From Xanthobacteraceae bacterium (GTDB lineage: Bacteria > Pseudomonadota > Alphaproteobacteria > Rhizobiales > Xanthobacteraceae): a DNA stretch of 6,176 nt. This document shows, piece after piece, positions 1 through 6,176 of the stretch (the stretch's first letter is position 1; each line of letters opens with the position of its first letter). Both the position numbers and the translations under genes were made by a program. Under the pieces are notes generated by a model, which did not search any database, was not told where the DNA came from, and saw nothing but the letters and a program-made list of their open reading frames with translations. Where the stretch lies: assembly GCA_030036975.1 (NCBI GenBank), contig JASHSE010000504.1, positions 1 through 6,176 of the forward strand. Reading direction: 5' to 3'.

Positions 1-354
1 AAAAACCCACGCGTAGAGCAAATTGATTTCAGCATCGAACAGGAACGCCTTGATGAGCTTGCCCGCCCTGATATCCGCGACCCGGCGCGGATCGCCGCCG
101 ACCGAATCGAGGTCATTGTTCGGCACGTAATTGGTAAAGCTCCGGCCAACACGGGCCGCCGGGGCCGCGATCACCGGGGGCGATAGCCGCTCCAGGAAAA
201 TCAACGCCTTGCGGTCCTCATCGGACAGGATACCGCCTTTCGCCGCTGCGGCCACCAGCGCTTGGAACAGCCGCGCCGGCGATGGCGGCCACTCGGGGCG
301 GCCGTGATAACGGCCGTCATGAAAGCGGACGGAGACAAGAAGCGCGCGCGACAT
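1..354 (-). CDS. csb2: Csb2, type I-G CRISPR Cas5-Cas6 fusion protein (GSU0054-like), N-terminal part, cut by window edge
   Basis: The frame is open from the ATG at 354-352 to base 1, giving the first 118 residues; the remainder lies outside the window. The protein begins MSRALLVSVRFHDGRYHGR and continues EWPPSPARLFQALVAA (about residues 21-36). The RF..GRYHG...EWPPSP.RL..AL pattern is what I recognise as the N-terminus of the Csb2/GSU0054 family. In that family a Cas5-like RAMP fold at the N-terminus is fused to a Cas6-like part that processes pre-crRNA and stays on the crRNA. Only the Cas5-like portion is present here, so the Cas6 catalytic residues cannot be assessed. The start is supported by a GAGG Shine-Dalgarno at 363-360, five bases upstream, which overlaps the csb1 stop codon. 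The gap to csb1 is 7 bases, so the gene is probably translated by coupling. Family assignment is firm; the domain split is from family knowledge. Confidence 0.9.
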   Translation of the reverse strand, partial: MSRALLVSVRFHDGRYHGRPEWPPSPARLFQALVAAAAKGGILSDEDRKALIFLERLSPPVIAAPAARVGRSFTNYVPNNDLDSVGGDPRRVADIRAGKLIKAFLFDAEINLLYAWVF

Positions 355-361
355 CGTCGCC

Positions 362-1417
362 TCACGAAGCCTTCTTCTTGTCGGCCTTCCTTGCGTCCTG
401 CTTTGCGAGCTCCTTGTTGAACATCACGCGTTTGTTCTGACCGACGCCAAACGCCTTAGCGGCCGACAACGCGTAAGCCTGCACCACGTTCTCATCGAGA
501 TTGACGGCGGTGCGCTCGCCCTTGCGCCCGACCAACGTCCACTGTGCCGGCGTGCCGGTATCCGCTACGAGAAGACATCCTTGTCGCAAAAAGGCGTCCA
601 TCGGCTCGATCGCGGCGACGAGCGCAAGACCGAGGATATAGCGGCGCAGCGCGACGCCGTTCTCGCCGTTGAGCCGCCGCAGCGCCACCAGGTTGACTGC
701 CACGTCGCGAACGATCGGCCCGCGGGCAACGACGCCGCCAAGAGCGCCCGTGGCCGGCACGTGCACGAAGCCGCGTTGCGCCAGGGGGCTCTCCGCCTTG
801 CCTTCGGCCTTCTGCTTGTCCTCTTCCGAAAACACCTCGAGGGCCGCGTAGTCGAGCGCGGGATTGTATTGCGCCGATCGATGCAGGGGGCTGACGTCCC
901 AGGCGCGGACCGTCGACTGCACGATGCGCGGCAGCTTCGCCTGGGTGTCGCGCGAATCCCACACGCCGAACACTAGCGACGTTGGCGCCAGCTTCGCGAT
1001 CGCGGAGGCGTCACTGCTGTCGAGGAGGAGCCGGAACGCCTGCTGGGCCGGGCCTTGCAACTCGGTCGAGCGGATTACGGCGTCGCCTAGCCGGTGCCCG
1101 GCCTCGAGGATGGAGAGAACCTTTTCATTGCCGTAGCCGATTTCGACCTGCGGCACCAAGGCGGCGTAGGGATCGCGCTTGAAGATCGGCTCGATGCGGT
1201 TGGCCTGGCTGCCGACACTGTCGATCGTGACGACCTTGGTGCCGTCTGACAGTTCGTCGATATTGTAGCCGACATCGGCATAGGTCGGCGGGAAGATCAC
1301 GCCGCCCTCGCCTTCGACCGGCTGCAGTGTCTGCTTCAGGTGCAACGCCACCGGTCCCCGCTCGTCGTCGGACCATGTATTAAAATCCCGCTCCGTCACT
1401 TTCAAAGCCTCCGTCAT
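362..1417 (-). CDS. csb1: Csb1, type I-G Cas7 backbone RAMP protein (GSU0053-like)
   Basis: This encodes a 351-residue Cas7-family subunit expected to polymerise along the crRNA spacer and form the backbone of the type I-G Cascade complex in the cytoplasm. Family hallmarks visible are DSVGSQANRIEP (residues about 66-77), FGVWDSRDTQAKLPRIVQS (150-168) with RAWDV following, and VNLVALRRLN (241-250) near an alanine/leucine-rich helix. The C-terminus ends in a lysine-rich tail (ADKKKAS) that may contact RNA. The frame is open further upstream to 1561, but the start chosen is the ATG at 1417-1415. It follows a strong GGGAGG Shine-Dalgarno (1430-1425, 7-base spacing) and overlaps the stop of the preceding cas8-type gene as ATGA. 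The upstream extension would encode 48 residues that are only an out-of-frame reading of that gene's end. The length fits the family. Family identity is based on recognised motifs, not a database search. Confidence 0.93.
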   Translation of the reverse strand: MTEALKVTERDFNTWSDDERGPVALHLKQTLQPVEGEGGVIFPPTYADVGYNIDELSDGTKVVTIDSVGSQANRIEPIFKRDPYAALVPQVEIGYGNEKVLSILEAGHRLGDAVIRSTELQGPAQQAFRLLLDSSDASAIAKLAPTSLVFGVWDSRDTQAKLPRIVQSTVRAWDVSPLHRSAQYNPALDYAALEVFSEEDKQKAEGKAESPLAQRGFVHVPATGALGGVVARGPIVRDVAVNLVALRRLNGENGVALRRYILGLALVAAIEPMDAFLRQGCLLVADTGTPAQWTLVGRKGERTAVNLDENVVQAYALSAAKAFGVGQNKRVMFNKELAKQDARKADKKKAS

Positions 1418-2373
1418 GGCAACGCCTCCCGTTCCGCAAAGGTGACAACCTTGTTTTTGCCCGACATATCGAGCCTGAAGACGAATGTCCGGCATGGTAC
1501 CGTGCTGACGCTTCCGCACAGCGCTGCCCGCGCCAGCATAGGTGAAAGCGGCACGCCCCACACCGCGTAGCGGACCTTCCGCGTCTCGAACTCGTCGGGC
1601 CGCGCGTGCTCAAGCCCCCAAGCTGCCAAGAACTCCACGACCGGAGACGATTCGACCTGATGGCCTTGGTCGTTCAATGAATAACCGGCGTCGATGGCCG
1701 TCCAAGCGCCGCGCGGATCGAAGTTGAAGCTGCCGCCCATCGGGGTGAGAACATCGAACGGATCCGCGATGAGCGCTTCCTTCTGTTCCTCCCAGAGCTG
1801 GCGTATGCCTTTGCTGCGGATGTCGCCGAGCGCTTTGTTTTTCTTCGGCTTCTCGCGAACCCCGGCCAGCATGGCGCGGGCGATGCCCTCGGCAGATCGG
1901 TTGCCGGCGTAAAGTTTGAAGCTGTTGCGGCTGGACCCGTCGGCCCAGTGGCCTAGTTCGATGACCGGATGATTGCCGCCGCCGAAGCGGATCGGCAGCG
2001 ACATGCGGTCGCCCTTTGCCGCGGGAAACGTCATCGACGACTCGTCGTCGACCGGATGAGCAGATAAACCTTCAATAGCAGTGTCTTCGTCATCGTTGTT
2101 TCTCTGGGCAGCCTCGTCCGGCTTCATGTCATCATCGATAAAGCCTTTCGGGGCAATGCGATGCGGCGTGGCCGCCGCCAAGAATTCCAGTACAGTCGCA
2201 GCCGGATTTTCCGCGCCGTCTGCCTGAAGCCTGAAGACAACTTTCTCCGCATCCGACCAATCGAAGCCTCCCTTGGCGTTGCCGAGCAGCACATCGGCAG
2301 CCTCAAGGAAACCCATGCAGGCCAAAACCTGGCCAGGATTGTAAAGATCCACGGGGATCAGATGTTCAGACAT
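1414..2373 (-). CDS. cas8u2: Type I-G Cas8-like subunit (Csx14/Csb3, Cas8u2/Cas8g type, GSU0052-like)
   Basis: This is a 319-residue protein lying between cas3 and csb1, the place of GSU0052 in the Geobacter type I-U/I-G locus, where it is taken as the small Cas8-type subunit expected to help recognise target DNA. The N-terminus has the family-like run IPVDLYNPGQVLACMGFLEA (residues 6-25). A second conserved-looking block, PMGGSFNFDPRGAWTAIDAG, covers 211-230. Between them, residues about 80-113 are rich in Asp/Glu and probably form a flexible loop. No catalytic motif, membrane segment or signal peptide is seen. I chose the ATG at 2373 rather than the in-frame TTG one codon upstream: GGAGA (2385-2381) sits 7 bases before the ATG, and the cas3 stop and this start form TGATG. 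The gene overlaps csb1 by four bases (ATGA). Position and N-terminal pattern make identity likely. Nomenclature (csx14, csb3, cas8u2, cas8g) varies, and the symbol is the least certain part. Confidence 0.85.
   Translation of the reverse strand: MSEHLIPVDLYNPGQVLACMGFLEAADVLLGNAKGGFDWSDAEKVVFRLQADGAENPAATVLEFLAAATPHRIAPKGFIDDDMKPDEAAQRNNDDEDTAIEGLSAHPVDDESSMTFPAAKGDRMSLPIRFGGGNHPVIELGHWADGSSRNSFKLYAGNRSAEGIARAMLAGVREKPKKNKALGDIRSKGIRQLWEEQKEALIADPFDVLTPMGGSFNFDPRGAWTAIDAGYSLNDQGHQVESSPVVEFLAAWGLEHARPDEFETRKVRYAVWGVPLSPMLARAALCGSVSTVPCRTFVFRLDMSGKNKVVTFAEREALP
1425..1430 (-). promoter_or_regulatory. Ribosome binding site of csb1
   Basis: On the minus strand this reads GGGAGG, 7 bases before the ATG at 1417. 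It lies inside the end of the upstream cas8-type gene. It decides the csb1 start, because the longer upstream open frame has no comparable site and would overlap the neighbour by about 150 bases. Confidence 0.8.
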
Positions 2374-5090
2374 CAAGCAGTCTCCACTGCCTCCGCTTTG
2401 CCGCTCTTCGCCTCGCCCAATTCGTCATTTTGGCGCGAAGCCATTTGATCGGCCGCGCGCAACAGCGATTCCCACCAGGCTAATCCCCACGGCCCCCATC
2501 TTTTCTGCAAACGCTGAAAGCGGAGCGTGACTTCCAATGCGCAAGCTCCGAGATCGGCGGCGGCTCCCTCGCAATTCTTCGCTGAAATCAGAGGCCGCGC
2601 GTTGCCGTGATGTGCAGCGACAAGGTGCAACAGCAAGTCGCGAAGGTCAGGCGATAATTTCTGAGAGTCCGGATTGTCCTTTAGCTTGAGCAGCGAACCG
2701 AATTCATGTCGGTAGCCGTCGAGCAGACGACGGATGAACTTTGTGGTCTTGGCATAGGCTTCGCCGCGAAGCGGGACGCCGAAGGCGAGCCGCCAGCGCC
2801 AGAAGTCCTTGCCCTCATCATGACAGCGCGCGCCGAGCCCGAGCACCTCCACATAATCGAGTGGAAGGTGAAGCGCCCGGCCGAAATCCTGGACGATGGC
2901 CTCGACCGCTTTCCTGTGATCCTTCAGGAGCTGGGGGCGCCTGGAAACGGCACGCGTATCCTCGTTCTCGGACTGTCCCTGGCGCTCCTCCACAATGAGC
3001 CAGGAAATTTCCTCGCCGTCCTGGTTCCTCTCCGTTGCGAAGCGATGGGCCGGTTTCCATCCCGGTTCGGCGGTTAGCTTGGCGTCGTTCGCTACGCGCA
3101 CACGGAATGGACGGTGCTCCCAGGCATCGTCGGCGTCCATTACCGATGGCGCTTCATCTTCGTCGTCGCTCAGCATGCCATTTTTTTCCAGTCCACCGAG
3201 GTCGGCTGCGACGACTAGGGTGCGCCCGATCAGGCTGTCGATAAACGCCTTCCTTTCGCGCTCCTTGTTCTTGCTACCGAGTTCGGCAAGCTGACCAAGC
3301 ATTCGTTCCCCGTCCTTCTCCAACTCGTCCTTGACGTTCAGAATCAAGAGAACGACACGGTCTTTCCCGAACGGGTCGGCTTCATTAGCTTTTTGACGTT
3401 TCTCAGCCTCCGCTTGGGCCACCTTGACCCGCTTGAACAGCCATTCGGCAACACGCCTGGTTTCCGTCTCGAGAATCTCGCTGAGATGCGGCGGGGCAGC
3501 GTCGAAAAATTCGTTGATCTCCTTTGGCGGAGTTGGCATCGTCCTGCCATTCTGGATGCGCACCGGCAAATGGCTGCGCCATACGATAGTAGTTTGCGGC
3601 TCTTGGTCCTTGTCCCACCCGCGCAGCCACGGCTGGATGTCTGGACGCCCGGTGTGCTCCTGAAGGGACGTCATCGACCATGCATCAACAAGCGCGCGGT
3701 TGAGCGCCGGCCGCAACGGCTCCGGAGTCTGCGCGCATCGAAGTACATCGGCGTTCACCGGATTTGCCTTGAGCCTTAAGATCGCGGCGGGGCTCGCATC
3801 CCGCCCGCCACCCGCCAACGCCGGCAAGAGATCGAACGGCGCGCGCAACCGCTTCACTCTGTCCGCCCACGGCTCGGTCTCTTTCTTGTCTTCCTTTGAC
3901 GGCAGCGCGATCACCTCGATCTGCGATTGTTTGCCCCCACGGCGGTTGACGCGGCCAAGCCGCTGCACCATCCGTTCCCATTCGACCAGGTCGCACACGA
4001 TGTGGTCGGCGTCGAGATCAACGCCGACTTCGCCGGCCGCAGTGGCGATAAGGAAAGCCGTTGTTGAAGCCTCAGTTGGGCCTTCGATGAACCCATGCCG
4101 TTTGAGCCAATCAAATAACTGCTCGCGCTCATGCACCCGCCGCTGGCCGACCAACAGTTCAGACGGCACCCCATCCTTCTTCAGGTATTTGTCGACTGCG
4201 GTCTTGACCTTTTCCGCGTCGCCGCGTCCGTGGCAATAGACGAGCACTCGCGCCGGCTTTGATATGCCCAAAGCGCAGGCGCGTTGCGCGAGTTCATCCA
4301 CGAGTGAAGTCTTGCCATCAAAGGTATCGCGGATCGCCAGTTCTTTCGTCGCTCCGAGTCGTTGGAGAACAGTGGGATGGTGCTCGTCATCGGCATCAAG
4401 GTGGAACACCGCGTCGCCTTCGGCCTTCTCCATGGTTTCGCCTTCACGGTCCAGAGCAACTTCTTGCCGTCCGGTAGCCGACAGCGACATCAGCCGCAAA
4501 CAAGGTACGATCTTGCGATCTTCAGGCGAGCGCGGCCCGTATTGATTGGCGTCGTCGCGGGCGATTGTATTCAACAGGGCTTCGAATGGCAGGACCAGGT
4601 GAGCCTCGTCGAGCACTGCAAGCGTATCGGCGCCAAGCAAGCCCGCATGATAGGGCCGCATCTTAGGCGACACGCCGTAACCGGAGAACAGCAGCCTTGA
4701 GCCGATCATGTCGACGGTGCCGACAATGATTGCAGGAGCGGTTGGATTGGCAAGCCACTCTTGATTGTCAAGATGCCGGCCGCGCAAGGTGCTCAGCCGC
4801 AGGCTCGCGTCGCCCGACTTGCGCTTGATCGCGTCAGCGATCGTGGTCGCCTGGTCGACGACCACACGCCGATCGACCACATAGACGAGGCGGCGTGGAA
4901 CGGGTGCGCCGGCCTTCAGGGCGAGGTACCAGATCGCCATCACGGATGTTTTGCCGAGACCGGTCGGCAGATCGACTGCTGAAGGCAGCCGCCCGGAAAT
5001 GAATTCCCGGAACAGCCGCGCCTGCCACGGAAACGGCGGGTTGCCTGTCAGCGCACGGAAGCTCTCGTCGAAGAACGCGCGGTCGTCCAT
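2373..5090 (-). CDS. cas3: Type I-G Cas3 helicase-nuclease with C-terminal HD domain
   Basis: This 905-residue protein is the interference effector: an ATP-driven 3'-5' helicase and single-strand DNA nuclease recruited by the crRNA complex to destroy target DNA. Superfamily 2 helicase motifs appear in order: aromatic/Gln region FPWQARLF (20-27), Walker A DLPTGLGKTS (40-49), DEAH box (161-164), SAT (204-206), motif V region GEVGVDLDAD (353-362) and motif VI QRLGRVNRRG (376-385). The HD nuclease is at the C-terminus: H725, HD pair H757-D758 in CHDEGK, H795, H827-H828 in AAHHGN and D881. All expected metal ligands look intact, so both activities are probably functional. The helicase-then-HD order is the reverse of the common Cas3 order and fits type I-U/I-G. 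About 330 residues between the two parts contain an acidic stretch (641-656). The ATG at 5090 is the first possible start, since an in-frame TAA lies at 5105-5103; the only nearby Shine-Dalgarno-like site is a weak AAGG. It is the first gene of the cas operon. Confidence 0.96.
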   Translation of the reverse strand: MDDRAFFDESFRALTGNPPFPWQARLFREFISGRLPSAVDLPTGLGKTSVMAIWYLALKAGAPVPRRLVYVVDRRVVVDQATTIADAIKRKSGDASLRLSTLRGRHLDNQEWLANPTAPAIIVGTVDMIGSRLLFSGYGVSPKMRPYHAGLLGADTLAVLDEAHLVLPFEALLNTIARDDANQYGPRSPEDRKIVPCLRLMSLSATGRQEVALDREGETMEKAEGDAVFHLDADDEHHPTVLQRLGATKELAIRDTFDGKTSLVDELAQRACALGISKPARVLVYCHGRGDAEKVKTAVDKYLKKDGVPSELLVGQRRVHEREQLFDWLKRHGFIEGPTEASTTAFLIATAAGEVGVDLDADHIVCDLVEWERMVQRLGRVNRRGGKQSQIEVIALPSKEDKKETEPWADRVKRLRAPFDLLPALAGGGRDASPAAILRLKANPVNADVLRCAQTPEPLRPALNRALVDAWSMTSLQEHTGRPDIQPWLRGWDKDQEPQTTIVWRSHLPVRIQNGRTMPTPPKEINEFFDAAPPHLSEILETETRRVAEWLFKRVKVAQAEAEKRQKANEADPFGKDRVVLLILNVKDELEKDGERMLGQLAELGSKNKERERKAFIDSLIGRTLVVAADLGGLEKNGMLSDDEDEAPSVMDADDAWEHRPFRVRVANDAKLTAEPGWKPAHRFATERNQDGEEISWLIVEERQGQSENEDTRAVSRRPQLLKDHRKAVEAIVQDFGRALHLPLDYVEVLGLGARCHDEGKDFWRWRLAFGVPLRGEAYAKTTKFIRRLLDGYRHEFGSLLKLKDNPDSQKLSPDLRDLLLHLVAAHHGNARPLISAKNCEGAAADLGACALEVTLRFQRLQKRWGPWGLAWWESLLRAADQMASRQNDELGEAKSGKAEAVETA
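2381..2385 (-). promoter_or_regulatory. Ribosome binding site of the Cas8-like gene
   Basis: The minus strand reads GGAGA, 7 bases before the ATG at 2373 and inside the last codons of cas3. The spacing to the alternative TTG start at 2376 is only 4 bases, so this site favours the ATG. Confidence 0.6.
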
Positions 5091-5154
5091 TGCCCAGCGC
5101 CTTTAACCTTACCATAACCCCAAGTTGTAGCAGCCAATTTCGCCCCAGGCCATC

Positions 5155-5163
5155 CCGAATCGG
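5155..5163. promoter_or_regulatory. Candidate operator palindrome 1 (CCGAATCGG)
   Basis: CCGA-A-TCGG is a perfect inverted repeat around one central base. It shares the core CGAATCG with the second site at 5186-5194, whose centre is 31 bases away. Its place in the divergent promoter region, next to a DNA-binding regulator gene, makes it a candidate binding site. Short palindromes also arise by chance, so support is modest. Confidence 0.3.
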
Positions 5164-5185
5164 CTACAAGGATGCCTCAGGAAAG

Positions 5186-5194
5186 GCGATTCGC
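5186..5194. promoter_or_regulatory. Candidate operator palindrome 2 (GCGATTCGC)
   Basis: GCGA-T-TCGC is a perfect inverted repeat around one central base. Read on the minus strand it contains CGAATCG, the same core as the site at 5155-5163. It lies 17 bases before the WYL gene's first ATG, a position where a bound protein could block transcription of that gene. Confidence 0.3.
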
Positions 5195-5211
5195 AAACTT
5201 TCTATGAGAGT

Positions 5212-6162
5212 ATGTACTTGATGGTTCATAAAACTAGACTGATCTCGGCGGCCGAGTCAAGCGCTACCGACCCAGGCGCGGGAAACATCGCGTCCGCCCC
5301 GGCGCAGCTGCGCTGGTCCATCGAGCGCCGGCTCGCCTTCATCGAGGAGCGGCTGTTCTGGGTCGGCGAGGTCAACCGCGCCGACTTGATGCGCCGTTTT
5401 GGCGTTTCGCTCGGCCAAGCCTCGGCCGACATTGCGCGCTATCTCGCCCGCGCCCCCGAAGGCGTCGTCTACGACAAGAAGGCCAAGCGCTATATCGCCG
5501 ATGCGGGCTTCAAGCCCGCGCTCGCGCCGCCCGACGCCGCACGTTTCTTGAGCGAGCTGCGGCTGGTCGAGGCCGGGCTATTGCCGGTCGAGGATACGCT
5601 GCTCGGTGCGACGCCGCCGTTCGCAGCGACGCTGGTGCCCGAGCGGCGGATCGATCCATTCATATTGCGCGCCGTGCTCGGCGCCATGCGCAAGGGGTCC
5701 GTGCTCGAGACCCTCTATCAATCGATGAGCCGGCCGCAGCCGACGCGGCGGCTGATCGAGCCGCACGCGCTCGCCTATGACGGCTTCCGCTGGCACGCCC
5801 GGGCGTTCGACCGCGAGACGGGCGAGTTCCGCGACTTCGTGCTCGGCCGCATCAGCCGGCCGAAGATTGGCGCACCGGCGCAGTCCAAGCCGCATGACGA
5901 TCGCGACTGGTTCGAGATTGTCGCGCTGAAGATCGCACCGCATCCGCGCTTGACGCCGGCGCAAGCCAAGGCCATCGCGCTCGATTACGGGATCGGCAAG
6001 GCATCGGCGACGATTAGGGTGCGCCGCGCCCTCATGTTCTACGCATTGCGCCGCCTCGGCCTCGACCTGCCGCCCGACACGCGGCCCCCGCAGGAGCAGC
6101 ACATCGTGCTGATCAACCGCGCTGAAATCGGTTCATTGGGCGCCCGGGCGATTTTCACCTGA
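5212..6162 (+). CDS. WYL-domain winged-helix transcription regulator, BrxR/CapW-like
   Basis: This encodes a 316-residue predicted cytoplasmic DNA-binding regulator. Residues about 34-95 look like a winged helix-turn-helix: RWSIERRLAFIEERLFW, then RADLMRRFGVSLGQASADIA as the likely helix-turn-helix, then VVYDKKAKRYI as the wing. Residues about 165-215 form the WYL ligand-sensing domain, with RLIEPHALAYDGFRWHARAF and ETGEFRDFVLGRI. About 232-305 match the C-terminal extension, with ALDYG and RRALMFYALRRLGLD. This order and these motifs resemble BrxR (BREX) and CapW (CBASS) repressors, which dimerise on operators near defence genes. WYL domains are thought to sense nucleic acid or nucleotide ligands, but the ligand here is unknown. 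The gene is divergent from cas3, which suggests it controls that operon. An alternative ATG at 5221 has better spacing to GAGAG (5206-5210, 10 bases) than the first ATG (1 base), so the protein may be 313 residues. Repressor versus activator cannot be told. Confidence 0.85.
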   Translation: MYLMVHKTRLISAAESSATDPGAGNIASAPAQLRWSIERRLAFIEERLFWVGEVNRADLMRRFGVSLGQASADIARYLARAPEGVVYDKKAKRYIADAGFKPALAPPDAARFLSELRLVEAGLLPVEDTLLGATPPFAATLVPERRIDPFILRAVLGAMRKGSVLETLYQSMSRPQPTRRLIEPHALAYDGFRWHARAFDRETGEFRDFVLGRISRPKIGAPAQSKPHDDRDWFEIVALKIAPHPRLTPAQAKAIALDYGIGKASATIRVRRALMFYALRRLGLDLPPDTRPPQEQHIVLINRAEIGSLGARAIFT

Positions 6163-6176
6163 GCCGTCCTATCGCC
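6163..6176. other. Short tail after the regulator gene
   Basis: Only 14 bases follow the stop codon. No terminator stem or start of another gene can be judged. Confidence 0.5.

Larger units (their letters stand above)
5091..5211. promoter_or_regulatory. Divergent intergenic region with cas operon promoter and regulator promoter
   Basis: These 121 bases separate two genes transcribed away from each other, so they must carry the cas operon start and probably that of the WYL gene. The stretch is more AT-rich than the genes around it. A weak sigma-70-like pair for the minus strand is TTGGCT (5137-5132) and TATGGT (5116-5111), but the 15-base spacer is short. No convincing pair is seen for the plus strand. 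Two 9-base near-palindromes sharing one core occupy the half nearer the WYL gene. A further 7-base inverted repeat, TTGTAGC (5125-5131) with GCTACAA (5163-5169), is within chance expectation. The promoter function is inferred from layout; exact elements are not established. Confidence 0.6.

Noticed and set aside
581..976. 131-residue plus-strand open frame inside csb1
   Set aside because: It lies opposite the conserved FGVWDSR part of csb1 and has no family resemblance or clear ribosome site.
1418..1561. Upstream 48-residue extension of csb1 in the same open frame
   Set aside because: It overlaps the end of the Cas8-like gene in another frame, has no good ribosome site, and the ATG at 1417 has a strong GGGAGG and an ATGA junction.
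3700..4239. 179-residue plus-strand open frame inside cas3
   Set aside because: It is antisense to the conserved helicase region of cas3, rich in Arg/Ser/Thr as expected for a high-GC shadow frame, and matches no family I recognise.
5125..5169. TTGTAGC/GCTACAA inverted repeat as an operator or terminator
   Set aside because: Seven-base arms with a 31-base spacer are about as expected by chance in a region this long, and no T-run follows.
5172..5207. 11-codon open frame upstream of the WYL gene
   Set aside because: It is too short to support as a leader peptide, has no ribosome site of note and no regulatory codon run.
5578..6102. 174-residue minus-strand open frame inside the WYL gene
   Set aside because: It is antisense to the WYL and C-terminal domains and extremely Arg-rich, typical of an antisense frame in high-GC coding sequence.
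1..6176. CRISPR repeats, tRNA genes, insertion sequences
   Set aside because: I looked for regularly spaced direct repeats, tRNA-like segments and transposase motifs and saw none; nearly all of the window is accounted for by five genes.

Overview
The window carries most of the effector (interference) operon of a type I-G CRISPR-Cas system (formerly called I-U), on the minus strand. Divergent to it, on the plus strand, is a WYL-domain transcription regulator. The high GC content, the codon use and the protein style suggest an alphaproteobacterium, perhaps of the Rhizobiales type. This is an inference from composition, because no taxonomic marker is present.

Layout, read in the direction of cas transcription (right to left). 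cas3 (5090-2373) encodes a 905-residue helicase-nuclease with its HD nuclease at the C-terminus. It is followed by a small Cas8-type subunit (Csx14/Csb3, GSU0052-like; 2373-1414), then csb1 (the Cas7 backbone subunit; 1417-362), then csb2 (Cas5-Cas6 fusion; from 354 and running off the left edge). The junctions are very tight: a 1-base TGATG overlap, a 4-base ATGA overlap and a 7-base gap. The four genes are therefore almost certainly one translationally coupled transcript. The order cas3 - cas8 - cas7 - cas5/6 is the one known from the Geobacter GSU0051-GSU0054 locus. The adaptation genes (a cas4-cas1 fusion and cas2) and the repeat array would be expected beyond position 1; none is visible here.

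The intergenic stretch 5091-5211 must hold the cas promoter and probably the promoter of the divergent gene. It contains two 9-base near-palindromes sharing the core CGAATCG, with centres 31 bases apart (about three helical turns). They are candidate operator half-sites.

The plus-strand gene (5212-6162) encodes a winged-helix/WYL/C-terminal-extension protein resembling the BrxR/CapW group of defence-island repressors. The likely working model is that Csb1, Csb2 and the Cas8 subunit assemble with crRNA into a Cascade-like complex that recruits Cas3 for target degradation, while the WYL protein controls expression of the operon. Individual genes are well supported. The regulatory link is inferred from the divergent arrangement and the palindromes.
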